Positions 49,524-57,834 of a stretch of DNA of 64,000 nucleotides are shown one piece after another (position 1 is the first letter of the stretch; the number at the start of each line of letters is the position of its first letter). Below the pieces are notes generated by a model. That model did not search any database. It was not told the DNA's origin and saw only the letters and a list, made by a program, of their open reading frames with translations. Both the position numbers and the translations under genes were made by a program. Location of the stretch: NCBI RefSeq assembly GCF_018070575.1, contig NZ_JAGPXN010000014.1, forward strand, positions 62,001 to 126,000, written 5' to 3'. This stretch comes from Micromonospora sp. C31. GTDB taxonomy: Bacteria; Actinomycetota; Actinomycetes; Mycobacteriales; Micromonosporaceae.

Positions 49524-49991
49524 TCAGAGCGTGCGGGCGAAGGAGATGCAGCCCGGGGCGTCCCGGTAGTAGCCGAAGTTCGGGATCCGCTCGTAGCCGG
49601 CCGCCGTGTACATGGCGACGGCCTCGGGCTGCTTGTCGCCGCACTCCAGGACGATCCGCTTGCGCCCGTGCTCGCGCGCCGAGCGCTCCACCGCCGCCAG
49701 CACCGCCCGGGCCACGCCCCGGCCCCGGGCCGCCGGCACGGTGTACATCCGCTTCAGCTCGGCGGTGTCACCCTCGTCACCGTGGCTGCGCCAACCGCCA
49801 CAGCCGACCGGCTCGCCACCGAGGTGGGCGACGAGAAAGGCCCCGGAGGGCGGCTCGAACTCGCCCGGGTCGACCGGGGTCTCGTCGCCGCTGCCGCCGT
49901 ACCGGGCGCCGAGGTCGGCCAGGGCGGCCCGGATCAGCCGCTGCGCCACCGGCGAGTCGAAGCGCTCGGCCCGAATCTCGATCTCACTCAC
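49524..49991 (-). CDS. GNAT family N-acetyltransferase
   Basis: The 155-residue product has the GNAT core: acceptor-side FLVAHLGGEPVGCGGWR, the acetyl-CoA loop VPAARGRGVARAVLAAVE and a C-terminal AMYTAAGYERIPNFGYY. The substrate is unknown. GTG 49991 (VSEIEIRAERF) is the likely start. It lies 29 bp beyond the thiL stop on the same strand, so it may be the last gene of that transcript. Confidence 0.88.
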   Translation of the reverse strand: MSEIEIRAERFDSPVAQRLIRAALADLGARYGGSGDETPVDPGEFEPPSGAFLVAHLGGEPVGCGGWRSHGDEGDTAELKRMYTVPAARGRGVARAVLAAVERSAREHGRKRIVLECGDKQPEAVAMYTAAGYERIPNFGYYRDAPGCISFARTL

Positions 49992-50019
49992 GGGTAAAGG
50001 GTACGACGATGATCGGCCC

Positions 50020-50958
50020 TTACCGAAAGTGGTCCCAGCCTGCGGGTCCGTCGTACGGCCGCCCGTCGACCGTGACACCCGAGCCCGCCGCGACCCGCCC
50101 GATCGGCCGCCAGTCGGGCGGCAGCGCCACCGCCGACGGGAAGGTCGCGGCCAGCGCGTGGTCGTCGCCCCCGGTCAGGAGCCAGGAGTACGGATCGACG
50201 CCGAGCGCCTGGGCGGTGTCGCGCATCTGCCCGGGCACCTCGAAGGCGTCCCGGCGTACGTCCACGGCGACCCCGCTGGCCTTCGCCACGTGCCCGAGGT
50301 CGGCGAGCAGCCCGTCCGACACGTCGATCATGGCGGTGGCGCCGAGCCGGGCGGCGTGCGGTCCCGCCGGGTAGGGCACCTCGGGCCGCCGGTACGCCGC
50401 CACCAGCAGCCGGGGCGTGCGGAAGCCCCGGGAGAGCACGGTCAGCCCGGCCGCCGCGTGGCCGGTGCGGCCCGCCAGGGCCAGCACGTCCCCGGGCCGC
50501 GCGCCGGAGCGCGTCACCGGCGGCCGGCCGCCCAGGTCGCCGAGGGCGGTGACCGCGACGGTCAACGTCGGGCTGGCCGACATGTCCCCGCCCACCACGC
50601 TCGCCCCGACCTTCGCCGCCTCGGCGGCCAGCCCGTCGGCGAGCTCCTCGGCCCAACCGGTCTCCAGCTCCGGCGGCATGCAGAGGGCGACCAGTAACGC
50701 GGTCGGCTGCGCCCCCATCGCGGCGATGTCGGCCAGGTTGGCCGCCGCCGCCCGGTGGCCGACGTCACGCGCGCCGGACCAGTCCCGCCGGAAGTGCCGC
50801 CCCTCCACCAGCACGTCGGTCGAGGCCACGACCCGGGCGTCCGGGGCGGCCACCACCGCCGCGTCGTCCCCGGGACCGAGCAGCACGGTCGATCCGTACG
50901 ACAACCGGGCGGTCACCCGGTCGATCAGGCCGAACTCGCCGACTCCCGCGACACTCAT
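50020..50958 (-). CDS. thiL: Thiamine-monophosphate kinase
   Basis: ThiL phosphorylates thiamine monophosphate to the active diphosphate. The 312-residue protein contains GEFGLIDRVTARL, LLGPGDDAAVV, the metal-binding STDVLVEGRHF, GHRAAAANLADIAAMGA, VVGGDMSAS and MIDVSDGLLADLGHVA, all ThiL/PurM-fold motifs. ATG 50958 is used. It is divergent from the Lrp-type gene. The neighbouring ddl and DUF3515 genes form a conserved actinobacterial group. Confidence 0.95.
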   Translation of the reverse strand: MSVAGVGEFGLIDRVTARLSYGSTVLLGPGDDAAVVAAPDARVVASTDVLVEGRHFRRDWSGARDVGHRAAAANLADIAAMGAQPTALLVALCMPPELETGWAEELADGLAAEAAKVGASVVGGDMSASPTLTVAVTALGDLGGRPPVTRSGARPGDVLALAGRTGHAAAGLTVLSRGFRTPRLLVAAYRRPEVPYPAGPHAARLGATAMIDVSDGLLADLGHVAKASGVAVDVRRDAFEVPGQMRDTAQALGVDPYSWLLTGGDDHALAATFPSAVALPPDWRPIGRVAAGSGVTVDGRPYDGPAGWDHFR

Positions 50959-51081
50959 GCCGGCCCTCCGCCGCGCTCGCTCACCGCTTCTCCTTGACCA
51001 CCGATAGGGATCAGACCTGGTCCGTAAGGTACTTTCTCCCTTCGAGCCGCTCCGCAGGCGGCGACGGACGGAGGTCGAGTC

Positions 51082-51315
51082 GTGGTACAGGCGTACATCC
51101 TCATCCAGACCGAGGTCGGCCGGGCGCGTGACGTGGCCGGTCTCATCTCGGACCTTGCCGGCGTGGTCCGCGTCGACGCCGTCACCGGGCCGTACGACGT
51201 GGTCGTGCTCACCGAGGCGAACACCGTCGACGAGCTCGGCAAACTCATCGTCAGCAAGGTGCAGATGGTGCCCGGCATCACCCGCACCCTCACGTGTTCG
51301 GTGGTGCGCCTGTAA
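51082..51315 (+). CDS. Stand-alone Lrp/AsnC ligand-binding (RAM) domain protein
   Basis: The 77-residue product is only the Lrp/AsnC effector domain (VQAYILIQTEVGRARDVAGL, GVVRVDAVTGPYDVVVLTE, MVPGITRTLTCSVVRL). The DNA-binding half is absent. Such stand-alone domains oligomerise and bind amino acids. The GTG at 51082 is used. The DUF3515 gene starts directly after its stop, so they are co-transcribed. Confidence 0.9.
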   Translation: MVQAYILIQTEVGRARDVAGLISDLAGVVRVDAVTGPYDVVVLTEANTVDELGKLIVSKVQMVPGITRTLTCSVVRL

Positions 51316-51972
51316 GTGGACAAGATCGCTGACTCCCCCATGACCGATTCCGCCCAGCCGGACGAGGTGGCCGAACCGGCCGAGACGAGCCCCGAGCGGC
51401 CGGCCCGCGACCGGACGACCCGTGGCGCCGCGCTGGTCGCCACACTGATCGCGCTGCCGGTCACCGTGCTGGTGGGTGCGCTCGCGTTCAGCCAACTCTC
51501 CCCCGACGAGCGGGCCGAGCCGGCCGCCACGCCCAGCGCCACCACCGCCGGCCCGCGCTCCACCGCCCCGGTCGAGATGGCCGCGCCGGCGCTGGCCGAG
51601 CGGCCCGCCACGGTCTGCCGGGCCCTGCTCTCCCAGTTGCCGTCCACGGTCAACGACCTTCCGCAGCGCCCCGTCACCGCCGGCCCCGAGCAGAACGCCG
51701 CGTACGGCGACCCGGCGCTCACCGTCGCCTGCGGCGGCGCGGAGCCGGCCGTCGGCGAGACGGACGACGTCTGGACGGTCAACCGGGTCTGCTGGTACGC
51801 CACCGAGCAGGCCGACGCCACCGTGCTCACCACGCTCGACCGGGAGACCCCCGTGACGGTCCGCGTGCCACGTTCCTACGGGCAGGCGTTGCAGTGGGTC
51901 GCTCCCGTCTCGGACACCATCGTGGCCTCGGTGCCCTCCGGCGGCGACTCCCCGAGCGGCTGCCGGAACTGA
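51316..51972 (+). CDS. DUF3515 membrane-anchored protein
   Basis: The 218-residue protein has a hydrophilic start and one transmembrane or signal-anchor segment (ALVATLIALPVTVLVGALAF, about 37-56). An extracellular DUF3515 domain follows with VCRALLSQLPSTVNDL, YGDPALTVACGG, WTVNRVCWYA and VTVRVPRSYGQA. Function is unknown, but the family is regularly placed beside ddl and thiL, hinting at envelope biology. GTG 51316 abuts the preceding stop; ATG 51340 is an alternative. It is convergent with ddl across a palindromic repeat. Confidence 0.87.
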   Translation: MDKIADSPMTDSAQPDEVAEPAETSPERPARDRTTRGAALVATLIALPVTVLVGALAFSQLSPDERAEPAATPSATTAGPRSTAPVEMAAPALAERPATVCRALLSQLPSTVNDLPQRPVTAGPEQNAAYGDPALTVACGGAEPAVGETDDVWTVNRVCWYATEQADATVLTTLDRETPVTVRVPRSYGQALQWVAPVSDTIVASVPSGGDSPSGCRN

Positions 51973-52020
51973 CCGAACCCTCCCGCCCGCCCCCGCCCAA
52001 CCTGCCGCACGGGCAGGCAG

Positions 52021-52082
52021 GTGTGTAAGGAAGGGGCCCTTCCTATACACCAGGCGTTAGGAAGGGCCCCTTCCTTACACAC
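52021..52082. repeat. Dispersed palindromic repeat, copy 3 (between convergent genes)
   Basis: GTGTGTAAGGAAGGGGCCC at the left end and its complement at the right end form arms of about 24 bp. The spacer ATACACCAGGCGTT matches those of copies 1 and 2. This is the longest and most symmetric copy. It lies 9 bp before the ddl stop and about 50 bp after the DUF3515 stop, where it could end both transcripts. Confidence 0.92.
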
Positions 52083-52090
52083 TGGCCCCG

Positions 52091-53197
52091 TCAGTGCAGG
52101 CCCACGCCGCGGTGCATCGCGGTGCGGATGAGGCGGTTGACCAGCTTCGGGTACTCCAGCCCGGACGCCGCCCACATCCGGGGGAACATCGACGTCGGGG
52201 TGAAGCCCGGCATCGTGTTGATCTCGTTGAGGTAGACGTCCAGCTCCGGGGTGACGAAGAAGTCGACCCGGGCCAGCCCGGCGCAGTCGAGCGCGGTGAA
52301 GGCGCGGACGGCGTACTCCTGGACCTGGCGGGTCACCCGCTCCGGCAGGCCGGCGGGGATGTCGTACTCGCAGGCGGACTCGGAGTCGATGTACTTCGCC
52401 TCGAAGTCGTAGAAGTCGTAGTCCCCGACCACCCGGACCTCGGCGAGCACGGACGCCTCCGGCGCGCCGCCGGCCTCGCCCTCCAGCACGCCGCACTCGA
52501 TCTCCCGACCGACGACCGCGCCCTCGATCAGCACCTTCGGGTCGATCTGGCGGGCGGTGGCGACCGCCGCGTCCAGGTCCGCCCAGTCGTCGACCTTGCT
52601 GATGCCGAACGACGAACCGGCCCGGGACGGCTTCACGAAGACCGGCAGGCCGAGCCGTTCCTTGTCCGCCTCGCTGAGCGTCATCCCGTTGCGCAGCACC
52701 GCGTACGGGCCCACCGGGATGCCCTCGGCGGCGCAGAGCTTCTTGGTGAACTCCTTGTCCATGGCGGCGGCGGAGGCGAAGACGTTCGCCCCGACGTACG
52801 GGATGCCGGCCATCTCCAGCATGCCCTGGATGGTGCCGTCCTCGCCGTAGGCGCCGTGCAGCACCGGGAAGACCACGTGGACGTCGGCGAGCGCCCGGGG
52901 TCCCTCGGCGGGGTCGAGCACCATGAGCCCGTTGCCGGTCGGGTCAGCCCGCATCACGATGTCGGTGCCGGACGCGGCGGTGATCTCCGGCAGCCGGCGC
53001 GCGTCGATCGCCAACTGGCCGGGGTCGCCGCTGGTCAGCACCCATTGGCCGGCCCGGGTGATGCCCACCGGCACCACCTCGAACTCGTCCGGGTCGAGGG
53101 CGCCGAGGACGCTGCCGGCGCTGACGCAGGAGATGCCGTGCTCCGGGCTGCGTCCGCCGAACACGATCGCCACGCGGGTCCTGCCTGGGGTGCTCAC
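52091..53197 (-). CDS. ddl: D-alanine--D-alanine ligase
   Basis: Ddl supplies D-Ala-D-Ala for peptidoglycan. The 368-residue ATP-grasp enzyme has VAIVFGGRSPEHGISCVSAG, HGAYGEDGTIQGMLEMAGIP, VGANVFASAAAMDKEFTK, FVKPSRAGSSFGISKV, ARVDFFVTPELDVYLNEIN and MPGFTPTSMFPRMW. The active-site Tyr that distinguishes D-Ala from D-Lac ligases cannot be assigned with certainty by eye. The start at 53197 (MSTPGRTRVAIVFG) is used. It is single and unlinked to van genes. Confidence 0.95.
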   Translation of the reverse strand: MSTPGRTRVAIVFGGRSPEHGISCVSAGSVLGALDPDEFEVVPVGITRAGQWVLTSGDPGQLAIDARRLPEITAASGTDIVMRADPTGNGLMVLDPAEGPRALADVHVVFPVLHGAYGEDGTIQGMLEMAGIPYVGANVFASAAAMDKEFTKKLCAAEGIPVGPYAVLRNGMTLSEADKERLGLPVFVKPSRAGSSFGISKVDDWADLDAAVATARQIDPKVLIEGAVVGREIECGVLEGEAGGAPEASVLAEVRVVGDYDFYDFEAKYIDSESACEYDIPAGLPERVTRQVQEYAVRAFTALDCAGLARVDFFVTPELDVYLNEINTMPGFTPTSMFPRMWAASGLEYPKLVNRLIRTAMHRGVGLH

Positions 53198-53436
53198 TGC
53201 CTCACCTCTTCGTACGCGACTGCTCCGGTCGTGGCGCTCACCCGGTTGACCTTACTGTGCGTGGTGGGGGCCGGATGCCCATACCCGGCGACGACCGGAG
53301 GCTGGCGGCAATCGGTCAACAAAGGATATACGTTGCGTAATCACCCGTACGACTGCACCGGCCGTCGTGGCCCGGCCGGCCCGAACCGGAATCCGGGGCG
53401 ATGACGGCGCCAAGTGCCCACTACGCTGCACGTCCT

Positions 53437-54711
53437 ATGAGCGCTGATCCCCTGATCGAGTCCCTGTCGGCGGCCCTGGACGCGCGCCCCGACGACCTGC
53501 CGCTGCGGCTGCACCTCGCCGCGCTGCTGCTGGACGCCGGCCGGGCCGGGGAGGCGATCGCGCAGGTCGGGCAGGCCCTCGCCCGGGAGCCGGGCAGCGC
53601 CCAGGCGCAGGCGTTGATGCAGCGGGCGCTGGGCGGCTCCGTACCGCCGCCACCCCCGGCAGGCCCACGACCGCCGGCGCAGCGCCCGGCGCCGGCCGGT
53701 CCCGGCGACGCCGCCGCGACCGCCGACCACGATCCCCTGGCGGCCTACGAGCGGGAGCTGGCCGACGTCGTGCCGCCGCGCTTCGCCCGCGCCGGCGACG
53801 AGCCGGAGCCGGTCACCGGCGACGCCGACCGGGTGTACGACGTGGAGGCCTCCGGCATCCGGCTGGCCGACGTGGGCGGCATGTCGGCGGTCAAGGAACG
53901 GTTGGAGCTGGCGTTCCTCGGCCCGCTGCGCAATCCGGAGCTGCGCAGGATGTACGGCAAGAGCCTGCGTGGCGGCCTGATGCTCTACGGTCCGCCCGGC
54001 TGCGGCAAGACGTTCCTGGCCCGGGCGGTCGCCGGGGAGATGGGCGCGAAGTTCATCTCACTGTCCATCGTGGACGTGCTGGACATGTGGATGGGCAACT
54101 CGGAGCGCAACCTGCACGAGCTGTTCCAGGCGGCCCGCCGCAACGCGCCGTGCGTGCTATTCCTCGACGAGGTCGACGCGCTGGGGCACAAGCGCTCGCA
54201 GGTCGGGTCCAGCTCCATGCGGACACTGGGCAACCAACTGCTGGCGGAGCTGGACGGGATGGAGGGCAGCAACGAGGGCGTCTTCGTGCTGGCCGCCACC
54301 AACACCCCGTGGGACGTCGACCCGGCGCTGCGCCGACCCGGGCGGCTCGACCGGGTGGTGCTGGTGCTGCCGCCCGACGCCGAGGCACGCCGGTCCATCC
54401 TGGAGTACCACCTGCGGGAGCGGCCGATCGCGGGGATCGACCTGCGGAAGATCGTCGCGGCCACCGAGGACTACTCGGGCGCGGACCTGGCCCACCTCTG
54501 CGAGACGGCCGCCGAGTTCGCGATGGCCGACTCGGTACGCACCGGCGAGGTGCGGATGATCGAGCACCGGGACCTGGAGCGGGCGGTCAGGGAGGTGCGG
54601 CCGTCGACGAAGCCGTGGATGGCCACCGCCCGCAACGTGGCGATGTTCGCCAACGAGGGCGGCGTCTACGACGATCTGGTGGCCTACCTGAAGCAGCGCC
54701 GGATGCTGTGA
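53437..54711 (+). CDS. AAA+ ATPase with N-terminal TPR-like region
   Basis: The 424-residue protein has an N-terminal TPR-like helical region (LRLHLAALLLDAGRAGEAIA, about 24-60), a Pro-rich linker and one AAA module. Walker A GPPGCGKT is at 185-192 and Walker B LFLDE at 241-245. Arg fingers are in DPALRRPGRLDR and a C-terminal lid follows. It resembles a single-ring FtsH/Cdc48-like ATPase without a protease domain. The substrate is unknown. ATG 53437 (MSADPLIESL) is preferred; ATG 53401 is in frame. The upstream 53198-53436 gap contains a short AT-rich patch (about 53320-53345). Confidence 0.85.
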   Translation: MSADPLIESLSAALDARPDDLPLRLHLAALLLDAGRAGEAIAQVGQALAREPGSAQAQALMQRALGGSVPPPPPAGPRPPAQRPAPAGPGDAAATADHDPLAAYERELADVVPPRFARAGDEPEPVTGDADRVYDVEASGIRLADVGGMSAVKERLELAFLGPLRNPELRRMYGKSLRGGLMLYGPPGCGKTFLARAVAGEMGAKFISLSIVDVLDMWMGNSERNLHELFQAARRNAPCVLFLDEVDALGHKRSQVGSSSMRTLGNQLLAELDGMEGSNEGVFVLAATNTPWDVDPALRRPGRLDRVVLVLPPDAEARRSILEYHLRERPIAGIDLRKIVAATEDYSGADLAHLCETAAEFAMADSVRTGEVRMIEHRDLERAVREVRPSTKPWMATARNVAMFANEGGVYDDLVAYLKQRRML

Positions 54712-54826
54712 CGCCGGACGGCCCGGCGGGGCGCCGGGCCGCGCCTCCCGCCGGGCCGGGCCACCTGCCGGGCGGCCCTCCCACCCGGCGGGGCCGCCTC
54801 CGGCGACCGCACCGCGCCCGGCGGCG

Positions 54827-55045
54827 TCAGCCGCGCGCGTGCCGCCGGCCGATGGCGATCACCTTGACCCGCTGCCGGCCGGCCCGCACCATGCCCAGCG
54901 CCATGAACGCGCCCGCGATCCGGTCGGCCGCCTCCCGGCTGCTCGCCCCGACCACCTGACGGCGCCGCTCGGGGCAGTTGCGTTCGTCGCGGCCGGCGCC
55001 CTCGGCCGGCCGTACGTCGGTGAGCACCACCAGGAACCGCGTCAT
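54827..55045 (-). CDS. Hypothetical protein, 72 residues
   Basis: ATG 55045 opens MTRFLVVLTDVRPAEG, followed by a charged segment (RDERNCPERRRQVVGASSRE) and a short helix (AADRIAGAFMALGMVRAG). It ends in Arg/His residues. The frame has high third-position GC. It lies divergent from the XRE regulator and could be its partner or target. No family recognised. Confidence 0.55.
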   Translation of the reverse strand: MTRFLVVLTDVRPAEGAGRDERNCPERRRQVVGASSREAADRIAGAFMALGMVRAGRQRVKVIAIGRRHARG

Positions 55046-55290
55046 CGGTGCCCGCCGGCGCGGTCGGCGCGGGCCTGTCGAGCAGTACGCACGTCGAATC
55101 CCTTCCGGCGGGCGGGCGGGCCAACGGGGCGTGGCACGCGGCGATCGGGTACGGGGGAGAAACCCGATCGCCGCGCGCCCCATCCCCTCCGGTCACTCAC
55201 CACCACCGTCGCCACGACAACCGGCGGTGAGGACGCGATGACAGACTGACATGTCCACAGGCATGAATGCAACTCTCATCGGCGTCCTCT

Positions 55291-55314
55291 CATCTACACC
55301 TTCCCGTGAAGATG
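55291..55314. promoter_or_regulatory. Candidate operator upstream of the XRE regulator
   Basis: CATCTACAC and GTGAAGATG are complementary at eight of nine positions around a 6-nt spacer (CTTCCC). The site lies 15 bp before the ATG at 55330. A small palindrome GCATGAATGC sits just upstream (55261-55270). HTH_XRE proteins often repress their own promoters, so this may be an autoregulatory site. Confidence 0.4.
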
Positions 55315-55329
55315 TGCGACGATCGATGC

Positions 55330-56175
55330 ATGGCTCCCAAGACCGCCCGTGCCCGGCGACTGGGCATCGCGCTGCGTACCCACCGGGAAGCCGCCGGCCT
55401 CACGCTGGAGGCGGCGGCGGACGAGATCAGCAGCACCCGCAGCACCCTGTCGCGCTACGAGAACGCGCAGACGCTGGTCAGCCCCGCCACCGTGCGCGCC
55501 CTGCTCACCCTCTACGGCGTCGGCGCGGACGAGGTCGCCGCCGCCGTGCAGCTCGCCAAGGACGCCCGCAAACCCGGCTGGTGGGTGTCGTACTCGTACC
55601 TGCTCGACCGGCGCACCATCGACTTCATCGCGCTGGAGGCCGAGGCGACCGGGATCGCCAACTTCGAGCCGTCGGTGGTGCCGGGGCTGTTGCAGACCGC
55701 CGACTACATCCGGGGCGTGATGCGGGGCGGCCCGCACACCCTCGGCGACGACGAGGTGGAGCAGCGGGTCCAGTTCCGGCTGGACCGGCAGCAGCGGCTG
55801 ATCAGCGACCAGCCACCGATCCTGGACGCGATCATCGACGAGGGCGCGCTGCTGCGGCCCGTCGGCGACCGGTCGGTGATGGAGGCGCAGCTGCACCACC
55901 TGGTCAAGATGGGCGAGCTGCCCAACATCACCGTCCAGGTGATCCCGCTGGCCGCCGGCTACCACCGGGGCACCCGGGGCTCGCTGCACATCCTGGAGTT
56001 CGCAGATCCGGAGGACCCGATCATCGCCTCGGTGGAGACGGTGGCCGGGCAGATGGTCCTCGACCGGCCGGGCGACCTGCGCACCTGCACCAAGATCATG
56101 GAGCACCTGCGGACCGTCGCGCTCAGCCCGGCGGACAGCCGCGACCAGCTCCTCCAACTCCTGAAGGGACGGTAG
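55330..56175 (+). CDS. XRE-family regulator with DUF5753 domain
   Basis: The 281-residue protein has an N-terminal helix-turn-helix (LGIALRTHREAAGLTLEAAA, STRSTLSRYENAQ, about 9-50). The C-terminal DUF5753 domain contains FEPSVVPGLLQTADYIRGVM, RLDRQQRLI, IIDEGALLRPVGD, VQVIPLAAGYHRG and ILEFADPEDP. Such regulators are very abundant in Streptomyces and relatives, usually beside DUF397 genes, as here; some control development or antibiotic production. ATG 55330 (MAPKTARARR) is preferred over upstream in-frame starts. A palindrome lies just upstream. Confidence 0.92.
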   Translation: MAPKTARARRLGIALRTHREAAGLTLEAAADEISSTRSTLSRYENAQTLVSPATVRALLTLYGVGADEVAAAVQLAKDARKPGWWVSYSYLLDRRTIDFIALEAEATGIANFEPSVVPGLLQTADYIRGVMRGGPHTLGDDEVEQRVQFRLDRQQRLISDQPPILDAIIDEGALLRPVGDRSVMEAQLHHLVKMGELPNITVQVIPLAAGYHRGTRGSLHILEFADPEDPIIASVETVAGQMVLDRPGDLRTCTKIMEHLRTVALSPADSRDQLLQLLKGR

Positions 56176-56179
56176 GACC

Positions 56180-56380
56180 ATGACACCGACGATCAGCGCG
56201 GCGCTCGCCGCGGCGCGGTGGCGCAAGAGCAGCCGCAGCGGCGACGAGGGAGCGTGCGTGGAGATGGCGGTGCTCCCGGCGACGGTCGCCGTCCGCGACT
56301 CCAAGGACCCGGCCGGCCCCGCCCTGCTCTTCCCGCCGGCCGCCTGGGCCGCCTTCGTCGGGGCGCCGCCCGGACACTGA
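56180..56380 (+). CDS. DUF397 small protein
   Basis: The 66-residue product matches DUF397: ARWRKSSRSGDEGACVEMA, VAVRDSKDPAGPAL and FPPAAWAAFVG. DUF397 proteins are paired with DUF5753 regulators and are thought to modulate them, in some cases in toxin-antitoxin-like fashion. The ATG at 56180 lies four bases after the regulator stop, so they form a two-gene operon. Confidence 0.93.
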   Translation: MTPTISAALAAARWRKSSRSGDEGACVEMAVLPATVAVRDSKDPAGPALLFPPAAWAAFVGAPPGH

Positions 56381-56488
56381 CCCCCCCTCCGGAGGCGCCG
56401 GCGCGCCCGCTGACCACGTCGCGCCGGTGCCCCGCCGGCGACGGTCCCACCGATGGGAGCCGGTGGGGCCGTCGCCCGGCGGAAGTGG

Positions 56489-56632
56489 GCGGATCAGCCC
56501 ACCGGAGGGCAGGGCGGGGAAGCAGGCGGATCAGCCCAAGGGGGAAAGCGGGAAGCAGGCGGGTCAGCCCGCCGGGCTCGACGAGGTGCTCAGCGGCCGG
56601 CAGGGGAAAGCGGGGAGCAGGCGGGTCAGCCC
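56489..56632. repeat. Interspersed GCGGRTCAGCCC repeat at the ROK gene end
   Basis: The 12-mer occurs at 56489-56500, 56526-56537, 56559-56570 and 56621-56632. The last three share a longer unit beginning GGGRAGCAGGCGG. The copy at 56621-56632 supplies the stop codon of the ROK gene. The gap between the DUF397 and ROK genes (about 245 bp) is largely this array. Confidence 0.8.
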
Positions 56633-57678
56633 GCGACGACCGGGCGGGGCGCGGGGCCCGCACGCAGCGCCTCGAGCGCCGCGATGGCCACCCCCCGGGC
56701 GCCGGCCATGTCCCGCTCGGGCACCAGGGCGAAGATCGCCGACGCGGCCTGCTCCTCCCGCAGCACCGTGTGCTCGCGTACGGTGGCGAGGAACCAGTCG
56801 CGGAACTCCGGTGCCGCCTCCACCACCCCGCCCCCGACGAAGTACGCGTGCGGATCGGTGAAGTTGGCCGCGACGGTGAAGAGCCGACCCAGCGCCATCG
56901 CCTGCTGGGTGAACACCTCGCGGGCCAGCGCGTCGCCGCGCTCCCCGTAGCCGCGGACCAGCTTGGCGGCCCGCTCCGGCGGCTCGGCGGCCAGCGGATG
57001 GTCGGGAAACCGACCCAGCCAGTACGGCAACAGGTTCCGCCCGATGGCGGTCAGCGACGCCACGCTCTCGGCGTCCCCCGCGAAGCCGCAGGCGCACGTG
57101 GGCACCGGCTGCTCCGGCGCCAGCAGCCCGGTCAGCGGGATGTGCACGTGCCCCAGTTCGCCGGCCATGCCCGCCGCGCCGGCGACCACCCGGCCCGCCT
57201 CGACCACACCGCCGCCCAGCCCCGTGCCGACGATGGCCGACACCGACGAGCGGCGCATCGCCTCGGCGCCGAAGTACGCGTGGTGGGCGTAGAGCGCGGC
57301 GGCGTTGCCGTCGTTGTGGTAGAGCACCGGCAGCCCGAGCCGCCGCTCCAGCGCGGTCCGCACGTCGTAGCCGCGCCAGGCGGGCTGGGAGAAGTTGGTC
57401 GACCCACGGGACGAGATCACCCCGGTGGCGCTCGCCGGCCCCGGCGTGTCCAGCCCGACCGCGCGCACCGCTGCGCGGGGCACCCCGGTCAGCGCCAGCA
57501 CCCCGTCGAACGCGCGGGCCAGCGCCTCGATCGCCGCCGCCGGGCCGGCGCGTACCTCGCTCGGGTTCTCCACCAGGCCGTCCACCAGGAAGCGACCGTC
57601 CAGGGTGAGCACCGTGGCGTTGTTGCTGGTGCCTCCGTTGTCCAGCCCGACGACCACCGGCACGTCCGCACCGCCCAC
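56626..57678 (-). CDS. ROK family sugar kinase/regulator-like protein
   Basis: The 350-residue protein has the ROK ATP-binding start VVVGLDNGGTSNNATVL and GLDTPGPAS. The substrate site includes YHNDGNAAALYAH, IVGTGLGGGVVEAG, ELGHVHIPL and the cysteine-rich metal motif CACG. ROK proteins phosphorylate glucose, ManNAc or GlcNAc, and some bind DNA. No HTH is present, so kinase activity is likely. GTG 57678 is the start. Its 3' end runs into an interspersed repeat, so the last residues may be altered. Confidence 0.85.
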   Translation of the reverse strand: MGGADVPVVVGLDNGGTSNNATVLTLDGRFLVDGLVENPSEVRAGPAAAIEALARAFDGVLALTGVPRAAVRAVGLDTPGPASATGVISSRGSTNFSQPAWRGYDVRTALERRLGLPVLYHNDGNAAALYAHHAYFGAEAMRRSSVSAIVGTGLGGGVVEAGRVVAGAAGMAGELGHVHIPLTGLLAPEQPVPTCACGFAGDAESVASLTAIGRNLLPYWLGRFPDHPLAAEPPERAAKLVRGYGERGDALAREVFTQQAMALGRLFTVAANFTDPHAYFVGGGVVEAAPEFRDWFLATVREHTVLREEQAASAIFALVPERDMAGARGVAIAALEALRAGPAPRPVVAG

Positions 57679-57834
57679 GACAAACCGCCTCCCGCCGCCA
57701 CCCCTGACCTGAGGCTAGTGCCCCGCCCCCGGCCCCGCCAGGCAGCGCCCGCCAGCGGTCCCACCGACGGGGCAGCTCGACAGCGCCACGACGCGGGCAC
57801 GCCGGCCGGTCGGGCGCCCGCGACGGGCCGCAGG

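Noticed and set aside
52091..53197. Glycopeptide resistance ligase
   Set aside because: No vanH, vanX or regulator neighbours; the sequence and context fit the housekeeping ddl.
54719..54741. Stem-loop CGGCCCGGC/GCCGGGCCG after the AAA ATPase
   Set aside because: The stem is perfect, but there is no T-tract and the region is so GC-rich that similar hairpins arise by chance.
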